Source: Lepisosteus oculatus (Eukaryota; Chordata; Actinopteri; Semionotiformes; Lepisosteidae). Taken from it: a DNA stretch of 64,000 nt. Positions 45,014 through 56,122 of this stretch are shown here, piece by piece. The stretch spans positions 46,456,976-46,520,975 of the forward strand of contig NC_090709.1 in NCBI RefSeq assembly GCF_040954835.1, written 5' to 3'. Below the pieces are notes generated by a model. The model worked only from the letters and a program-made list of their open reading frames with translations, was not told the origin of the DNA and searched no databases. A program made the position numbers and the translations under genes. Numbering within the stretch: the stretch's first letter is position 1; each line of letters starts with the position of its first letter.

Positions 45014-45329
45014 AGATCTCAGTCTCAGGACGAGTCTGTTGATGCTTTTGTAAATGCACCAAGAGAACTGGCCAAATCATGTGACTTTGAAGGATTGGAA
45101 GCTGACATGTTAAGAGATCGACTTTAGAAAGAGCTCTTACAGTTGCTAGAATTTATGAAGCAGCTCAAGCAGAATAAAAAAAATGCTTTCTAACCACAGT
45201 GACAAAGCTAGAGAGAGTCATGTTTACTTCAAAAGAAACATTGAACGGGTTGTTCTCTCAAACTTTAGAAACAAAAGCTGAGCAGCAGGACGCAGTCAAG
45301 TTACAGACATAGAAGAATAGGGGATGGCT

Positions 45330-45800
45330 GACATTACATAACTGACATTAGAGGTGCGGACTACCAACGCACAAAGCAGATGAATGCGAAGCAGAAGTAA
45401 CAAAATGTCTACACTGTAAGAAAACAGGTCATTATGCACCAGAGTGTTTAGAAAGAAAATCAGTTTCCAAAAAGAAAAGAAAGTTAATACAAATAAGGAA
45501 GGGACAAAGCTTAAAAAAACGGATAAACCAGTCAGCGCAGTTCAAGAACCTTCTTCAGACTCAGATTAATTTGTTTATTCCATTGACCCTGAAGGTAAAG
45601 AAACTGTTCAAATAAATGGCCAAGAGATAAAAATGGTGATAGATACAGGAAGTGGAAGAAACCTCATTGGAATAGAACGTTTCAAGAAAGTGTTTGCACA
45701 CAGAACTAAACTTAAGCAGACTAATAAGAAATGCTATGCCTATGCACAAATTAGTCCACTTCAGTGTGTTGGCTACTTTGAGGCACAGCTGAAATGGTAG
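45330..45800 (+). other. Fossil gag knuckle and protease region
   Basis: A CCHC-type knuckle (CLHCKKTGHYAPEC) and a protease block (MVIDTGSGRNLIG) identify the order gag, protease. Part of the broken Gypsy fossil. Confidence 0.7.
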
Positions 45801-45851
45801 GAAAATGTTATAAAGGACAAAGCCTATGGAACTGAAGGACATGTAGAACAG

Positions 45852-46795
45852 TTGTTGGGAAGAAAAGCATGTTTTGATCTGAAGATTCTGAATGTAGGAG
45901 ACACTGTCAATGTGGTTGACCAGTCCTCAGAGAGGTTTCAGCAGTTAGCACAGGAATATGAGTCACTCTTTAAAGGTTTAGGACAGATCAAGGTTACAGT
46001 AGATGAGAAAGTTTTGCCAGTAGCTCAAAGTCTGAGACGAGTACCCTGTCCAGTGATAGAAGCTGTTAATCAGGAGTTAGATAAAATCCTGGATGATGGA
46101 ATTATTGAAGAAGTGAATCAAGGTGCAGATGGATCTAAAATATTCTGATAATACCTAAAAAGACACCAATGATGTGAGACTGTGTGTGGATCTGTGAGAA
46201 GTGAATAAAGCAGTAATCAGAGAGAGACATCTAGTACCAACGGTTGACAGCATATTGCAAGCAGTGCAAGGAGCCAAAGTTTTTGCAAAGTTAGATGTTC
46301 GAAAAGGATTCTGGCAAGTTGAGTTGGCCCTGGCATCAAGACACCTTGCTACCTTCACCACACACAGGGGTTGTTACCATTTCAGAGTAGTTCCTTATGG
46401 CTTGTCTAGTGCCCCAGAGGCCTATCAGAAGGCTATGGACTCGATGTTGTGTGAAATGCCAGGTGTTGTATGGTATATGGATGATGTTGTAGTACATGCG
46501 GAAAATGAAGAACAACTTGAACAGAGGCTCAGGCAAGTATTCCAAAGATTCCAAGACAGAGGCTTTACTTTAAATAAAGATAAGTGCATCTTTGGCCTAA
46601 AAGAGATCGAGATACTGGGACATTTGGTCGATGCAGAAGGAATAAAACCAGACCCGAAAAAGGTGAGAGCTGTTTGCAGTGCACCGAGACCTGAGAATGT
46701 TGCGCTTCTGCACTTGTTCTTAGGCACTTGTGGATTTTTGATTAAATTAATTCCTAATTATGCAGATATATCAGAACCCTTAGAAAACTAACGAG
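45852..46795 (+). other. Fossil Gypsy reverse transcriptase region
   Basis: The blocks [29 protein letters not shown] and [11 protein letters not shown] (the YMDD active site) followed by [14 protein letters not shown] are those of Ty3/Gypsy reverse transcriptase. Part of the broken fossil. Confidence 0.85.
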
Positions 46796-46847
46796 GAAAG
46801 GACAGAAGTGAGAATGGACATCGGAAACTGAGAAAGCCATTGCTGAG

Positions 46848-48130
46848 TTGAAAAGAGCACTTGTAACTGAACCATGTCTGGCATACTTCAAACTAGATGC
46901 GTCAACAGTAGTGATCAGTGACGCGAATCCTGTAGGACTTGGAGCAGTATTGCTACAAAGACAAGAAGATGGACAGAACAAACCAGTGGCATATGCAAGT
47001 CGCTCACTTACCCCAACAGAAATGCATTACTCACAAATAGAGCGTGAAGCCTTGGGTTGTGTTTGGGCAGTGGAACATTTTAGGACATATTTATGGGGAG
47101 GCAAGTTCACACTTCATATGGATCATAAACCCCTCATTTATATGTTCAATCCCAAAAAGGCAACATTGTTACCACCCAGGATACAAAGACTTGGATTGAG
47201 ATTATGGCCTTATGATTACAAAATTGAACACATAGTAGGGAAAACCAATGTCGCAGACTCATTGTCACGTCTTCCTTTACCAGACACAGAAGACACTGGT
47301 TATGAAGACACCTATGTTGATAGAGTGTTTTCAATCAGCACTTATGAACTGCATGCACTGACACTTGAGGAACTTAAACAAGCAACAAACGAAGATGACA
47401 CATTGAAATTGTTGATGTCCATAGTGGAAAAAGGACAATGGCCTAATCCAATTCCAGACGAACTGCAGCCATACCACAGGTGTAGGTTGGAGTTATCTAC
47501 ATATGATGGACTGCTTTTAAGAGGACAGAGGATTGTGTTACCGAAAACAAAAATCAGACAAGCACTGAAAATAGCACATGAGACACATCACGGTGTAGTT
47601 TGTAAAAAACAGTACCTGAGAAGCAACTTTTACTGGCCCAACATGGACAGTGATGTTGAAAGACTAATCAGGAATTGTTCCACTTGTGTGTTGAATCAGC
47701 CATTGCAGGAGGATCAACTTCTCCAACCACTTGAATTACCACCAAGGCCTTGGACAAAACTGGGCATTGCCCTGGTAGGCCCCATTCAGAATGAATACAT
47801 ATTGACTGTCATAGACTATTATACTTCTTAACCTGAGGCGGTTGTTGTATCAGACATATCTTCAGCCACAGTTATTAGAGAGTTGATGAACATCTTTGCA
47901 CGATTTGGTTATCCACTAGAGGTAGTAACAGATAATGGCAGGCAATTCATAGGACAGTTGTTTGAATCATTTCTGACTAATTGTGGAATTAAACACATCC
48001 GTGCATCACCTTACTATCCAAGATGTAATGGCAAAATTGAAAGATTTCACAGATACCTGAAAAAGGCCTTAAGAGCAGCTGTGACAGAAGGAAAAAAGAG
48101 AGAGAGGAACTCCCTAAGATTCTGCTGACT
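46848..48130 (+). other. Fossil Gypsy RNase H and integrase region
   Basis: RNase H blocks (VVISDANPVGLGAVLLQ, VAYASRSLTPTEMHYSQIE, HMDHKPLIYMF) precede an integrase with an HHCC-like zinc motif and a catalytic core (VVTDNGRQFIG, GKIERFHR). Part of the broken fossil. Confidence 0.85.
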
Positions 48131-48983
48131 TATAGATCAACACCACACAGGGCATCTGGAGAAACCCCAGCTAATCTTATCTTTGGGCGTGATATCCGGA
48201 CTAAACTACCAAACGTGGAGAAGAAAGAAGAAGAGTCAAGGGACATTCAAAAGACAAAAGATATCCATAGACATCATGAGGAGTATGCACACAAAATGAA
48301 ATTATATGCAGACCAGACACGGATCATAACTTCAAGGTCGGTGACGTAGTGTTTGTGGCTGGCCTAGACACCGGTAAATTGGATGCCAAGTTCAAAGACA
48401 CTCGCTATGTGTTATTGAGAAACACCTCTTGTAACTCTTTTGAGTTAGTGAATGTGGAAGATGGCTCAAAAATAATGAGAAATGTAAAACATCTTTGACA
48501 CGCTCCTCCATTGGATCTTGATTTTGAATCTGCAGAAACAGAAAATGCTGAGAATACAGGACTTTCTGACGTGCAGGAAGTGCCGAGTCCTCAGACAGTG
48601 GAGAGTACATCCGTAGGAGAGCCAGTAACTTTACCCAGAAGTAACGTAACAGCCATTAGTGGCAGGGTTATCAGGAAACCGGCTCATTACAGAGACATTT
48701 AAAAATACAGGACTTGCATAGCTCTCCAAATGTTAAATTGCCCTATTTTGTTTGTGTTATCTATGTAGATGTTGCTTAGACTGCTAGAAATGAGGTGATA
48801 TTTAGAAGTGACTTAAGTAGAAATTGAACTAAAATTTGAGTTGGTACTCATAGAAATTGTTGTAAAAAAAGATGAATGTATTGAATAGAAATGAAAGGGT
48901 TTATATACATTTTGTTGTAAAAGTTAATAACCGTTTACTGTGTGTTGATATAAAATTGTTACAATTGTATGGTAGGGAAGGGA

Positions 48984-49123
48984 TGTAGTATAGTGAATAG
49001 ACATCGCAAGACAACAGAACGAGAGAGTAGAAGGCGGGAACATATGGTGTGAGAGCGTAATTTGTGTAGTTAATAAAATAGTCTAAATCATGTAAGAAAG
49101 GCTCTTTATTAAGATACACAACA
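48984..49123 (+). repeat. 3' LTR of the Gypsy fossil
   Basis: 140 bp with TGTAG...CACAACA ends. The next base, 49124, starts tRNA-array spacer (TGCTCAATAAGCTACTGG, compare CGCTCGATAAGCTACTGG at 9525), so this LTR marks the border of the third tRNA block. Confidence 0.8.
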
Positions 49124-49779
49124 TGCTCAATAAGCTACTGGACACACCCGCCCCTCCTCACACAGACCGTGGAAAAGCCCCCGAGTGGGAGGGCTCGCTC
49201 TTCCTCCCAGGAGCTCTTGGACACGACGCCCAGACAGGGCGCGGGGAGCCGCCGCCTGCAAACACGGCTCCAGGCGGGACTCCACTCCGCAGGAGCCGCA
49301 GAGCAGAGGAGATGAGGGCAGCTTAGCTCCTGTGCAGAGACCTGAGCTGTTGTTGCTGTGGATGCTGTCTTTTCTGCACTCGGGGTAGGAGTGAATGTTG
49401 AGTTGCACTTAGAAATGAAGCAGAGCACTTCAACGGCACGGGTGTGTGTGTGTGCGCGCCCTGGTGATTCTGGGAGACAGATCGAACCTGGGCTAAAAGA
49501 GAGGGGGCTTAGCCCTCTTCCATTTGCTAGTTCAAAGTTGTACAACCCATTTGTATCTGCTAGGCGGCGCAGTCGTCGTGCACAAAGAACGCTTTGAAAA
49601 GCGTCAAAGGCAAGTCATTCCGAGTTGGTCGTTTGTGTTTTCCGTTCAGACGCGAAATGCTGAAATGATCTCTCGGCTCCTCGGTTGTCATTTCTGCTCC
49701 GTAAAGGGATCACAGCACGCGTCGGCTTCCAGCATGCTGGGTCGGGACACGATGCCGGGGGTCGGAGAGAGCGATGTCT
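49124..49779. repeat. tRNA-array spacer before Asp, copy C
   Basis: The reverse complement of about 1445-2035, and parallel to 9530-10153. It includes the (TG)n patch at 49443 and GGCGGCGCAGTCGTCGTGCA. It is non-coding. Confidence 0.75.
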
Positions 49780-49851
49780 TCCTCGTTAGTATAGTGGCAA
49801 GTATCCCCGCCTGTCACGCGGGAGACCGGGGTTCGATTCCCCGACGGGGAG
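49780..49851 (+). tRNA. tRNA-Asp (GTC)
   Basis: A full 72-nt gene: TCCTCGT/ACGGGGA acceptor, GG in the D loop, anticodon stem CCCGC/GCGGG with loop CTGTCAC, T arm CGGGG-TTCGATT-CCCCG and G73. A TTTT run lies 5 bp downstream. It is the best preserved Asp gene in the window. Confidence 0.96.
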
Positions 49852-50263
49852 TAGCTTTTCTTTCACCTCCTTAGAGAAATGACTGCCTTTCACTTCTCTG
49901 TTTTCTTTCACAGCGTCGTGCACCTTTTCATTGCTCTCGCTTTCAGAGCCTCCGCACGGCAGTCGACTCGACATCAGGAAGCACATTGAAGTGAAAGCAG
50001 GAAGCGCTGCGACATGCACTGTGCAGATCCCGCCACACTAAGAGGTGAGTGGGTCTGTTCGATGCACAAAGAACGCTTTGAGAAGCGTCAAAGGCAAGTC
50101 ATTCCGAGTTGGTCGTTTGTGTTTTCCGTTCAGACGCGAAATGCTGAAATGATCTCTCGGCTAATCGGTTGTCATTTCTGCTCCGTAAAGGAATCACAGC
50201 ACGCGTCGGCTTCCAGCATGCTGGGTCGGGACACGATGCCGGGGGTTGGCGAGAGCGATGTCT
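49852..50263. repeat. tRNA-array spacer between Asp copies
   Basis: It holds the Asp downstream spacer (to about 50062) and then a second copy of the Asp upstream spacer, with an abrupt join at about 50063 (TTCGATG|CACAAAG). A local tandem duplication of the Asp unit. Confidence 0.75.
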
Positions 50264-50322
50264 TCCTCGTTAGTATAGGACCTGTCACCTGTCCCCACCT
50301 GTCACGCGGGAGACTGGGGTAC
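50264..50322 (+). pseudogene. tRNA-Asp remnant, internally rearranged
   Basis: TCCTCGTTAGTATAG is kept, then the D arm is replaced by GACCTGTCACCTGTCC and a second anticodon arm CCTGTCACGCGGG follows. The 3' end is lost. It is dead. Confidence 0.85.
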
Positions 50323-50472
50323 ATCAGGACGCGCCTTGAAGTGAAAGCAGGATGCGCTGTGACGTGCACTGTGCAGATCCCGCCACACTAAGAGGTGGGT
50401 CCAGTGGGTCTGTTCGATCACAGCGCTAGGCGAATCCCCAATCCCCTTTTGTGCCTGGCGACAAAAGATGTC
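50323..50472. repeat. tRNA-array spacer Asp to Val-CAC
   Basis: It repeats the block GAAGTGAAAGCAGGA...CAGATCCCGCCACACTAAG seen at 11281, 49918 and, inverted, 52770-52985. Confidence 0.7.
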
Positions 50473-50545
50473 TGTTTCCGCCCGGTTTCGAACCGGGGAC
50501 CTTTCGCGTGTGAGGCGAACGTGATAACCACTACACTACGGAAAC
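50473..50545 (-). tRNA. tRNA-Val (CAC)
   Basis: The minus strand gives a complete 73-nt tRNA-Val: GTTTCCG/CGGAAAC acceptor, D loop AGTGGTTA, anticodon loop CTCACAC (CAC) and T arm CCCGG-TTCGAAA-CCGGG. A TTTT run lies 7 bp downstream. It appears fully intact and is the only Val-CAC in the window. Confidence 0.97.
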
Positions 50546-50972
50546 GGTGGTAAGACGTGCCCAGCGGCCCAACGCTGAGCTTCGCCAATGCGATTTAGCT
50601 GCTTCCAGTGCCTTTATTGGAGTGCGCTGATGGACCGTGCTCTCTCTCCAGAGACCAGCACGCCTGTCATGGACGGAGCAGGAAAGGCGGCGCCACATTC
50701 TACAGCCCTCTCCACGCAATCGACGAAATCGGGCTACTGAAGTGGAGAAAATCGCCTCTCCAGAAAGTGCAAATATCATCTTGGAGACTATAAATCCTAT
50801 TGCCGAAGGTCAGCCCTGTCTACCAGAGTAACCCTCCCACAGCGATGATCAGCTCGTCTCACACGCGAGAAGTTTCGGTTGGATACAAGCGCCCCCTCTT
50901 CTCGCACGTTTTGCACGTTCGAGTAGTTTTAATGCGGCTCTTTCGTACACGGTGCTGATCTTTTGGAAAGCA
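50546..50972. repeat. tRNA-array Val-Glu spacer, copy C
   Basis: Corresponds to 7606-8092. Non-coding. Confidence 0.7.
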
Positions 50973-51038
50973 GGAGGCAAAACCGAGTCGAACCGCCTGG
51001 GTGAAAACCAGGAACCCTAACCGCTAGACTATATGGCA
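50973..51038 (-). pseudogene. tRNA-Glu (TTC), T arm lost
   Basis: The D and anticodon arms are good (GTCTAGCGGTTAGG, loop TTTTCAC with CCTGG/CCAGG). The T stem is deleted down to GCGGTTCGACTCGG and the acceptor is mismatched, so the copy is inactive. Confidence 0.85.
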
Positions 51039-51239
51039 GCGAACAACCATGCTGTTCCCGGCATCATGCAAGCAAACTACATAAATATGAGAAAACACGC
51101 AAGAGAGTTGTCACTCAGAGTGTCGAAGGGTCGATGTATACTGGGGCTCAGTTGAAATGCAACGTCAGGACTTTTCCGAATTATGTCACACGAAGAGAGC
51201 ACAGCCCTTTCCGCCCTGCCGCATGTGTCTCGATAACTC

Positions 51240-51311
51240 GCTGTGATCGTATAGTGGTCAGTACTTTGCGTTGTGGCCGCAACAACCCCGGTTCGAATCT
51301 GGGTCACGGCA
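51240..51311 (+). tRNA. tRNA-His (GTG)
   Basis: A 72-nt gene with acceptor GCTGTGA/TCACGGC (one wobble), D loop with GG, anticodon stem TTGCG/CGCAA with loop TTGTGGC, and T arm CCCGG-TTCGAAT-CTGGG. TTTT occurs 20 bp downstream. All stems close, unlike the sister at 8383. Confidence 0.94.
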
Positions 51312-51884
51312 GAATAGGGGCGTCTGCTTTTACTACTCGCACGAATGAAGGCAAAAAAAAGCCAATCGACGTGAACGAACGGCGCTTTACAGAGGAGTAC
51401 TGCCTGACTGGATCGTTGATGAACGACAGAGGCCACTCCGACCTCTTCTCGGTTTTCTTCAATGACTTACTAAGGATCTTCTTCACATTCGCCCATGCAG
51501 GGGAAGCCAGTTACACCAAAGCAAACGCAGGAAAGTGCATTTCAAGCAGAGACCAGGAGGGACTTGTTTACACCGAGAGTGGGCGGAGAATGGAACAATG
51601 CGCCCAGCCCTGTTGCTGGAGCCGATTCTTGATGAGCTCTTGGGCTCACTAAGAGGCCCCCGCTGGATGCTAATCTTTCTGTTGTTCTTGCAGGTCCTGC
51701 GCTGCTTTTGAGCCGACAGAGCTCGAACTGGTCTGTCGGCACAGCCCAATTGCAAATGATCGGCTCCGCGTACAGAAGGAACGTGCGTTTGGTACAAGAG
51801 TGCACGAAGGCACCGGAAATACATGGGAACAAATGACCGGTCGCTCAAGACCTCTGTGAAGTACAGGAGCGTGCAAAACGAGGC
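51312..51884. repeat. tRNA-array His-Val spacer, copy C
   Basis: The most complete copy of the spacer also seen inverted at 2665-3236 and, shortened, at 8455-8900. The long frames in it are not conserved as protein. Confidence 0.75.
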
Positions 51885-51957
51885 TGTTTCCGCCCGGTCT
51901 CGAACCGGGGACCTTTCGCGTGTTAGGCAAACGTGATAGCCGCTACACTACGGAAAC
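51885..51957 (-). tRNA. tRNA-Val (AAC)
   Basis: A full 73-nt tRNA-Val on the minus strand, with anticodon AAC in a CTAACAC loop and stem TTTGC/GCGAA with one G-U pair. The acceptor and T arm are perfect. TTTT lies 7 bp downstream. Likely active. Confidence 0.94.
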
Positions 51958-52066
51958 CTGTAGGGACTGCTGCTGGTGTCTCGCTTGCGTTTCGGGCTGA
52001 GAAAGGGACGCGTCACTTTAGGCAGGGGGCGCTGGAGAGAGGAACAAAGGGCGCGATGAAACAAAA

Positions 52067-52139
52067 TGCCGAAACCCGGGATCGAACCAGGGACCTTTAG
52101 ATCTTCAGTCTAACACTCTCCCAACTGAGCTATTTCGGC
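52067..52139 (-). tRNA. tRNA-Phe (GAA)
   Basis: A full 73-nt tRNA-Phe on the minus strand. It is identical to 181-253 except for one D-stem base (GAGT for GAGC, giving a wobble). TTTT follows directly. Likely active. Confidence 0.95.
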
Positions 52140-53015
52140 AGTGCGCAAAGCCCACAGCCACCTGCTCCAGCCTTCCTGTGTTGTGGCATGAGCGCACCAA
52201 GAGTAGCGGGAGAGTGTTGCAGGAACGTCACTCAGAAGGAAAGCCACCCAGCTGCGCCCTCTGAGCTCTGTCCAGCGCATCTTCCTCGCATGGACTCCTG
52301 CCTGCGACGGGCAGGAAACAATTAGCAAGAACAGAACGACACGCCATGGGTGTCTCATGACCGCACCTTAGGTTGTGACACGTGCAGGTGTGAGGGGTTG
52401 CCGGGCTACTTTGGAGCAGAGCTTGGGCGGAGGGGGGGCGGGAAAGCAGACAAAGAGGTGACACCTCAAGATCTGCACGATCACAGCTCTCCGCCGCCCC
52501 AGGCTTCCGCTCGATAAGCTACTGGACACACCCGCCCCTCCTCACACAGACCGTGGAAAAGCCCCCGAGTGGGAGGGCTCTCTCTTCCTCCCAGGAGCTC
52601 TTGGACACGACGCACAGACAGGGCGCGGGGAGCCGCCGCCTGCAAACACGGCTCCAGGCAGGACTCCACTCCGCAGGAGCCGCAGAGCAGAGGAGATGAG
52701 GGCAGCTTAGCTCCTGTGCAGAGACCTGAGCTGTTGTTGCTGTGGATGCTGTCTTTTCTGTTCTCGGGGTAGGACATCAGGAAGCACATTGAAGCGCTGC
52801 GACATGCACTGTACAGATCCCGCCACTACTGGGCCCGATTTCCCCGGATCGAAACCGGGCTGAAACAGGCCCGTTTCGTTTGTTGCCACGCACACTGTTT
52901 GGGGATTCGCCTAGCGCTGTGATCGAAAAGACCCACTCACCTCTTAGTGTGGCGGGATCTGCACAGTGGATGTCGCAGCGCATCCTGCTTTCACTTCAAT
53001 GCATGTCCTGATGTA
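52140..53015. repeat. tRNA-array spacer after Phe, copy C
   Basis: It matches 254-786 and 9156-9760. At about 52773 it joins an inverted copy of the CAGATCCCGCCACACTAAG block (52800-52985). It also contains a hairpin-like CCCGATTTCCCCGGATCGAAACCGGG near 52850. Confidence 0.7.
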
Positions 53016-53067
53016 CCCTGGTCTCCCGCGTGACAGGTGGGGATACTTGCCACTATACTAACGAGGA
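53016..53067 (-). pseudogene. tRNA-Asp 5' fragment
   Basis: The minus strand carries TCCTCGTTAGTATAGTGGCA through the anticodon loop CTGTCAC and stops after GAGACCAG. The T arm and 3' acceptor are absent. Confidence 0.85.
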
Positions 53068-53445
53068 AGACATCGCTCTCTGCTTAGTGTGCAAAACACT
53101 TACTTGCAGCATTGTGGGTGCTGTGGTTTAAATGCTATTGGTTTGTGAACAGAATACCCCTATCCCAGTACATTGTGCCACATTAAATAAACACACGAGA
53201 AAAAGAGATTCAGAACGCAAAGCTGTGTCAGTGTTCTGTGTAAAAAATCGGTTTGAACATCATGGGAGCTGTGTTTAATAAGCTGCTGAGTAAAGAATAT
53301 TTTAATCTTCTTGCTGTCAGTAGTATTTTGCATATAGTTGACTCTTACCTGAATGAAAACAGGACGTAAAGGAAGGGTTTCAGAATTCAGACAAAGCTTT
53401 ATTCCCGTGCTTACAGTCTGGGTAATTGGAGACTGCACAGTTATG
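53068..53445. other. No feature seen
   Basis: A unique stretch between the Asp fragment and the 436-bp repeat, with no recognised gene. Confidence 0.5.
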
Positions 53446-53882
53446 CTTCCTATGGTCATAGGCGGGTTTTTCGCATGAAGCCGTATTGAACAGTATTTCT
53501 CGCGTTGTGAACTTGTGTATACAGCGGTCCCCCGGGTTCCAGTTAGTGCGTAATTACTCATCGATGAAAAACCGGAGGTTTAAAAAAAGATAATTAGCTC
53601 ACTGATACTTTGATGTAGAGGCTGTGGAAATATCCACGTCGTGGTCTTTAAAATGCATTTGGTTTGAAGGCGTTCTGTGCTTCCGTTGCGAAGATATGGA
53701 CAAAAGAATATTCGTGCTTGGTCCAAAAAAATGTAATATAAACGAAAAAGTAAAGGCTGAGAAAGCATTCACAATGTATTTTATGCACAAAGCAAGTATT
53801 CTCGCGATTCTAAGAGGTTTCGTGTAAACGCTACAGGCGTGCCAAAATCGTTTTCGAACTTCAAGCTAACTTTACCCCGGTC
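53446..53882. repeat. 436-bp unidentified repeat, copy 2
   Basis: Near identical to 787-1222 and in the same orientation, ending at CCCCGGTC. See copy 1. Confidence 0.7.
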
Positions 53883-54165
53883 TGGTACCATAGGTCACGT
53901 ACAGTAGCTTAAAATCCCAATCATGTTTTTTTTCCTATCTTGTGGTACATAACGTACCATTTCGGACTATCACAAAGGGCTTGATTTCGTTAAATGCATG
54001 TATTCATTTCCTTTCTGGAAAACTTGTATTTCAAGAAATTCACACAGCTTGCGAGAAATTAAATTCAATTCTTGATTATCAGTGCAGAAGAAATATTGCC
54101 AGCTGGCAAAAAAATATTTTTTTTTAACCGGAAAGTTGTGATGTGAGACACGAACCCACCATTCC

Positions 54166-54226
54166 GTCTGTGTGGCGCATTCGGTTGTTAACTGAAAAGT
54201 CGGTGGTTTGAGTCCACCAAAGGACA
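54166..54226 (+). pseudogene. tRNA-Asn (GTT) with D arm deleted
   Basis: GTCTGTGTGGCGCATTCGGT, then GTTAACTGAAAAGTCGG and GGTTTGAGTCCACC follow tRNA-Asn. About 13 nt of the D loop and stem are missing between GGCGCA and TTCGG. It is inactive as a normal tRNA. Confidence 0.75.
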
Positions 54227-54574
54227 GGTTTCTGTTGCGATGTAAACATTGTCTTCGCAAAGGTCGATTGGATTTCTCAGCGAAACCTTTACCATTTTAA
54301 TATTTGCAGGAAATGCGAGTGCTTAACAGGTGTCAGAATTACCGGGAAATGTCCAGTTACTGTATGCCCAACATCGCAACTCCCCAGAAAACCATATTCA
54401 CCCAAGAAAAGAGTTGAAGGATCTGATGAGGTTAGTTATGAAAGTTATGAAAGGAAGTTGATGTGGAGCTGTTAGCCGTAAAAACTCCTTAATGTCCTTA
54501 ATGTCTTTGATGTTGTCATCAGCGATAAACTGCATTCAGCAAAGATAAAAAGAAAATTATCTTTGCTTACTGCC

Positions 54575-54680
54575 CTGTCTTTCTCACACCTGAAGAAGGC
54601 TCCACAGCCGAAACATTGTGATTCTTTTCTTCTCTTTTCAGCAGGAATAGTCCTTTACTTGTTCCTTTGCAGCCTACGCA
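54575..54680 (+). repeat. Penelope-like or LINE 3' repeat motif
   Basis: CACACCTGAAGAAGGCTCCA and CAGCCGAAACATTGTGATTC form a motif I associate with the ends of Penelope-like elements in fish. A reversed relative (GTTTCGAAGAG...GAAACTCATCAGCAGG) is at 63015-63075. Recognition is from memory only. Confidence 0.35.
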
Positions 54681-54699
54681 TGCTGACGCAGCTACCCAC

Positions 54700-55600
54700 C
54701 CGATATCTAACATTCTATAATCACAACTATGAATGTCCACTTTGGGTATTTTTTCCATGATTATTTATTATTTTTATTTATTCTGTCATTGAAGCATATT
54801 TTATGTCATACTGAAGTGTCATAATCACTGAAAAAATATTGTTTTCATTTAGAAAGTAAGAAAATGATAAATCACTAGGAATTGCATTTAGCCTATTCTG
54901 ATCTAGATTTTCTATATACTTTAACATGCCATGTTCACAATGTCACAACTCATAAATGAAACAGTGAAGTGTTGTAATTACAAATGTACATAGTGCCGGG
55001 ACATTGAGATGTTTTGGTAATGAGGAAGGAGGGACATGCAATGTTCACAGGGTCAAATTTATAAAACGCTACAGTAAAATTTCTTGTATTTCGGGATTAT
55101 GAGAGCCTGTTACATTGTGTCTCACACCTCAGTGTCAGAATTTTGAGACATTTTTATAACCAGGGGTAGGTTCATAGCAATAACCAGAAAGTGCGATCAT
55201 CCTTTGCTCATCCTCGGTTAACCATATATTCTCATATGCCATGTTCTGAATGTCCCATTTAAAACTGCTATATTAAAATTAAGACTTTTTATGATCAGAA
55301 GGCAAGGTTGTGGTAAATATGCATAAAGTGCAAGTGAACTTATGTTTTGCCTTTGTCTTGTTATTGTGAGTTTTGAAAATTGGTTTTCGATTTTCTGAAA
55401 TGTGTTTCACACAAAAATGCAATTTGGATAGTCACTACTTATATATTCCCCTTTACTGAGGATATGTACAGTAATCCATCCCGATTAGTACTTTTAAAAA
55501 TTACTGTAGAGAGCCATCAGAAAGGGAATGAAAACTTGCATTAAACAAAATCAAGCTGCATGTAATCATCCATAGTGATACATTTTGTAAGACAAGACAG
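54700..55600. other. No feature seen
   Basis: AT-rich, without a gene or known repeat. Confidence 0.5.
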
Positions 55601-55606
55601 GAAGAA

Positions 55607-55680
55607 AGACACTGCTGGGATTTGAACGCAGAATCTCCTGTTTAATAGGAAAACACTTTAACCAAATCAGCCAAGATGCT
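55607..55680 (-). pseudogene. tRNA-Thr-like, decayed
   Basis: On the minus strand TTGGCTGATTTGGTTAAAG, TAAACAGGAGATTCTG and GTTCAAATCCCAGCAG follow tRNA-Thr for 74 nt. The anticodon reads ATT, and the acceptor and anticodon stems are broken. Confidence 0.65.
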
Positions 55681-56122
55681 GTCAGAGTATTAACATCATG
55701 TCTGCATCAGTGATTACAGCTGACTATCGCTGGAGGACAGTGAAGTCAGCCTGCATAATGAGGGGGAAGAGACTGACCTCTGTGATGCACTATAGAGTTA
55801 CACTAACCTTCTATCCAACTGTTCTATGCTGCATTCTATCCTAGTGGTAAATATTGGTTTCCGTGCGTGTAATATTCCTTTTTTTGTCAAATATTTTCAA
55901 GCACAAATTTTGTTGTTGAAAATAAGCCTTGTGGTTTTCAATGTTGTCATCCTTTTCCCCCAGTGTCACCCAAATTGATACACTGTGCTTTGGCAATTCT
56001 TCAGGCGATATTGTTTAGAGGAGCTCAGTTGAATTAGTTTGCGTATATAAAGTATTTCTTTTCCCTTTAATCCTTTAAAACATATTACATTTTCAAAACA
56101 TTGTATCTTTCTTCCTACTAAT
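55681..56122. other. No feature seen
   Basis: AT-rich, nothing recognised. Confidence 0.5.

Larger units (their letters stand above)
42683..49123 (+). mobile_element. Ty3/Gypsy LTR retrotransposon fossil with nested LTRs
   Basis: The two ends are 140-bp LTRs (42683-42822 and 48984-49123) with TG...CA ends, differing at roughly a fifth of sites by eye, so the element is old. Inside, in order: a primer-site-like TGGCGACGAG after the 5' LTR, gag with a CCHC knuckle near 45400, an aspartic protease DTGS near 45650, reverse transcriptase, RNase H and integrase. RT before integrase marks it as Ty3/Gypsy. It is broken in several places. Another LTR lies at 43267-45013 and is itself split by a third at 43420-44819. 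Confidence 0.88.
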
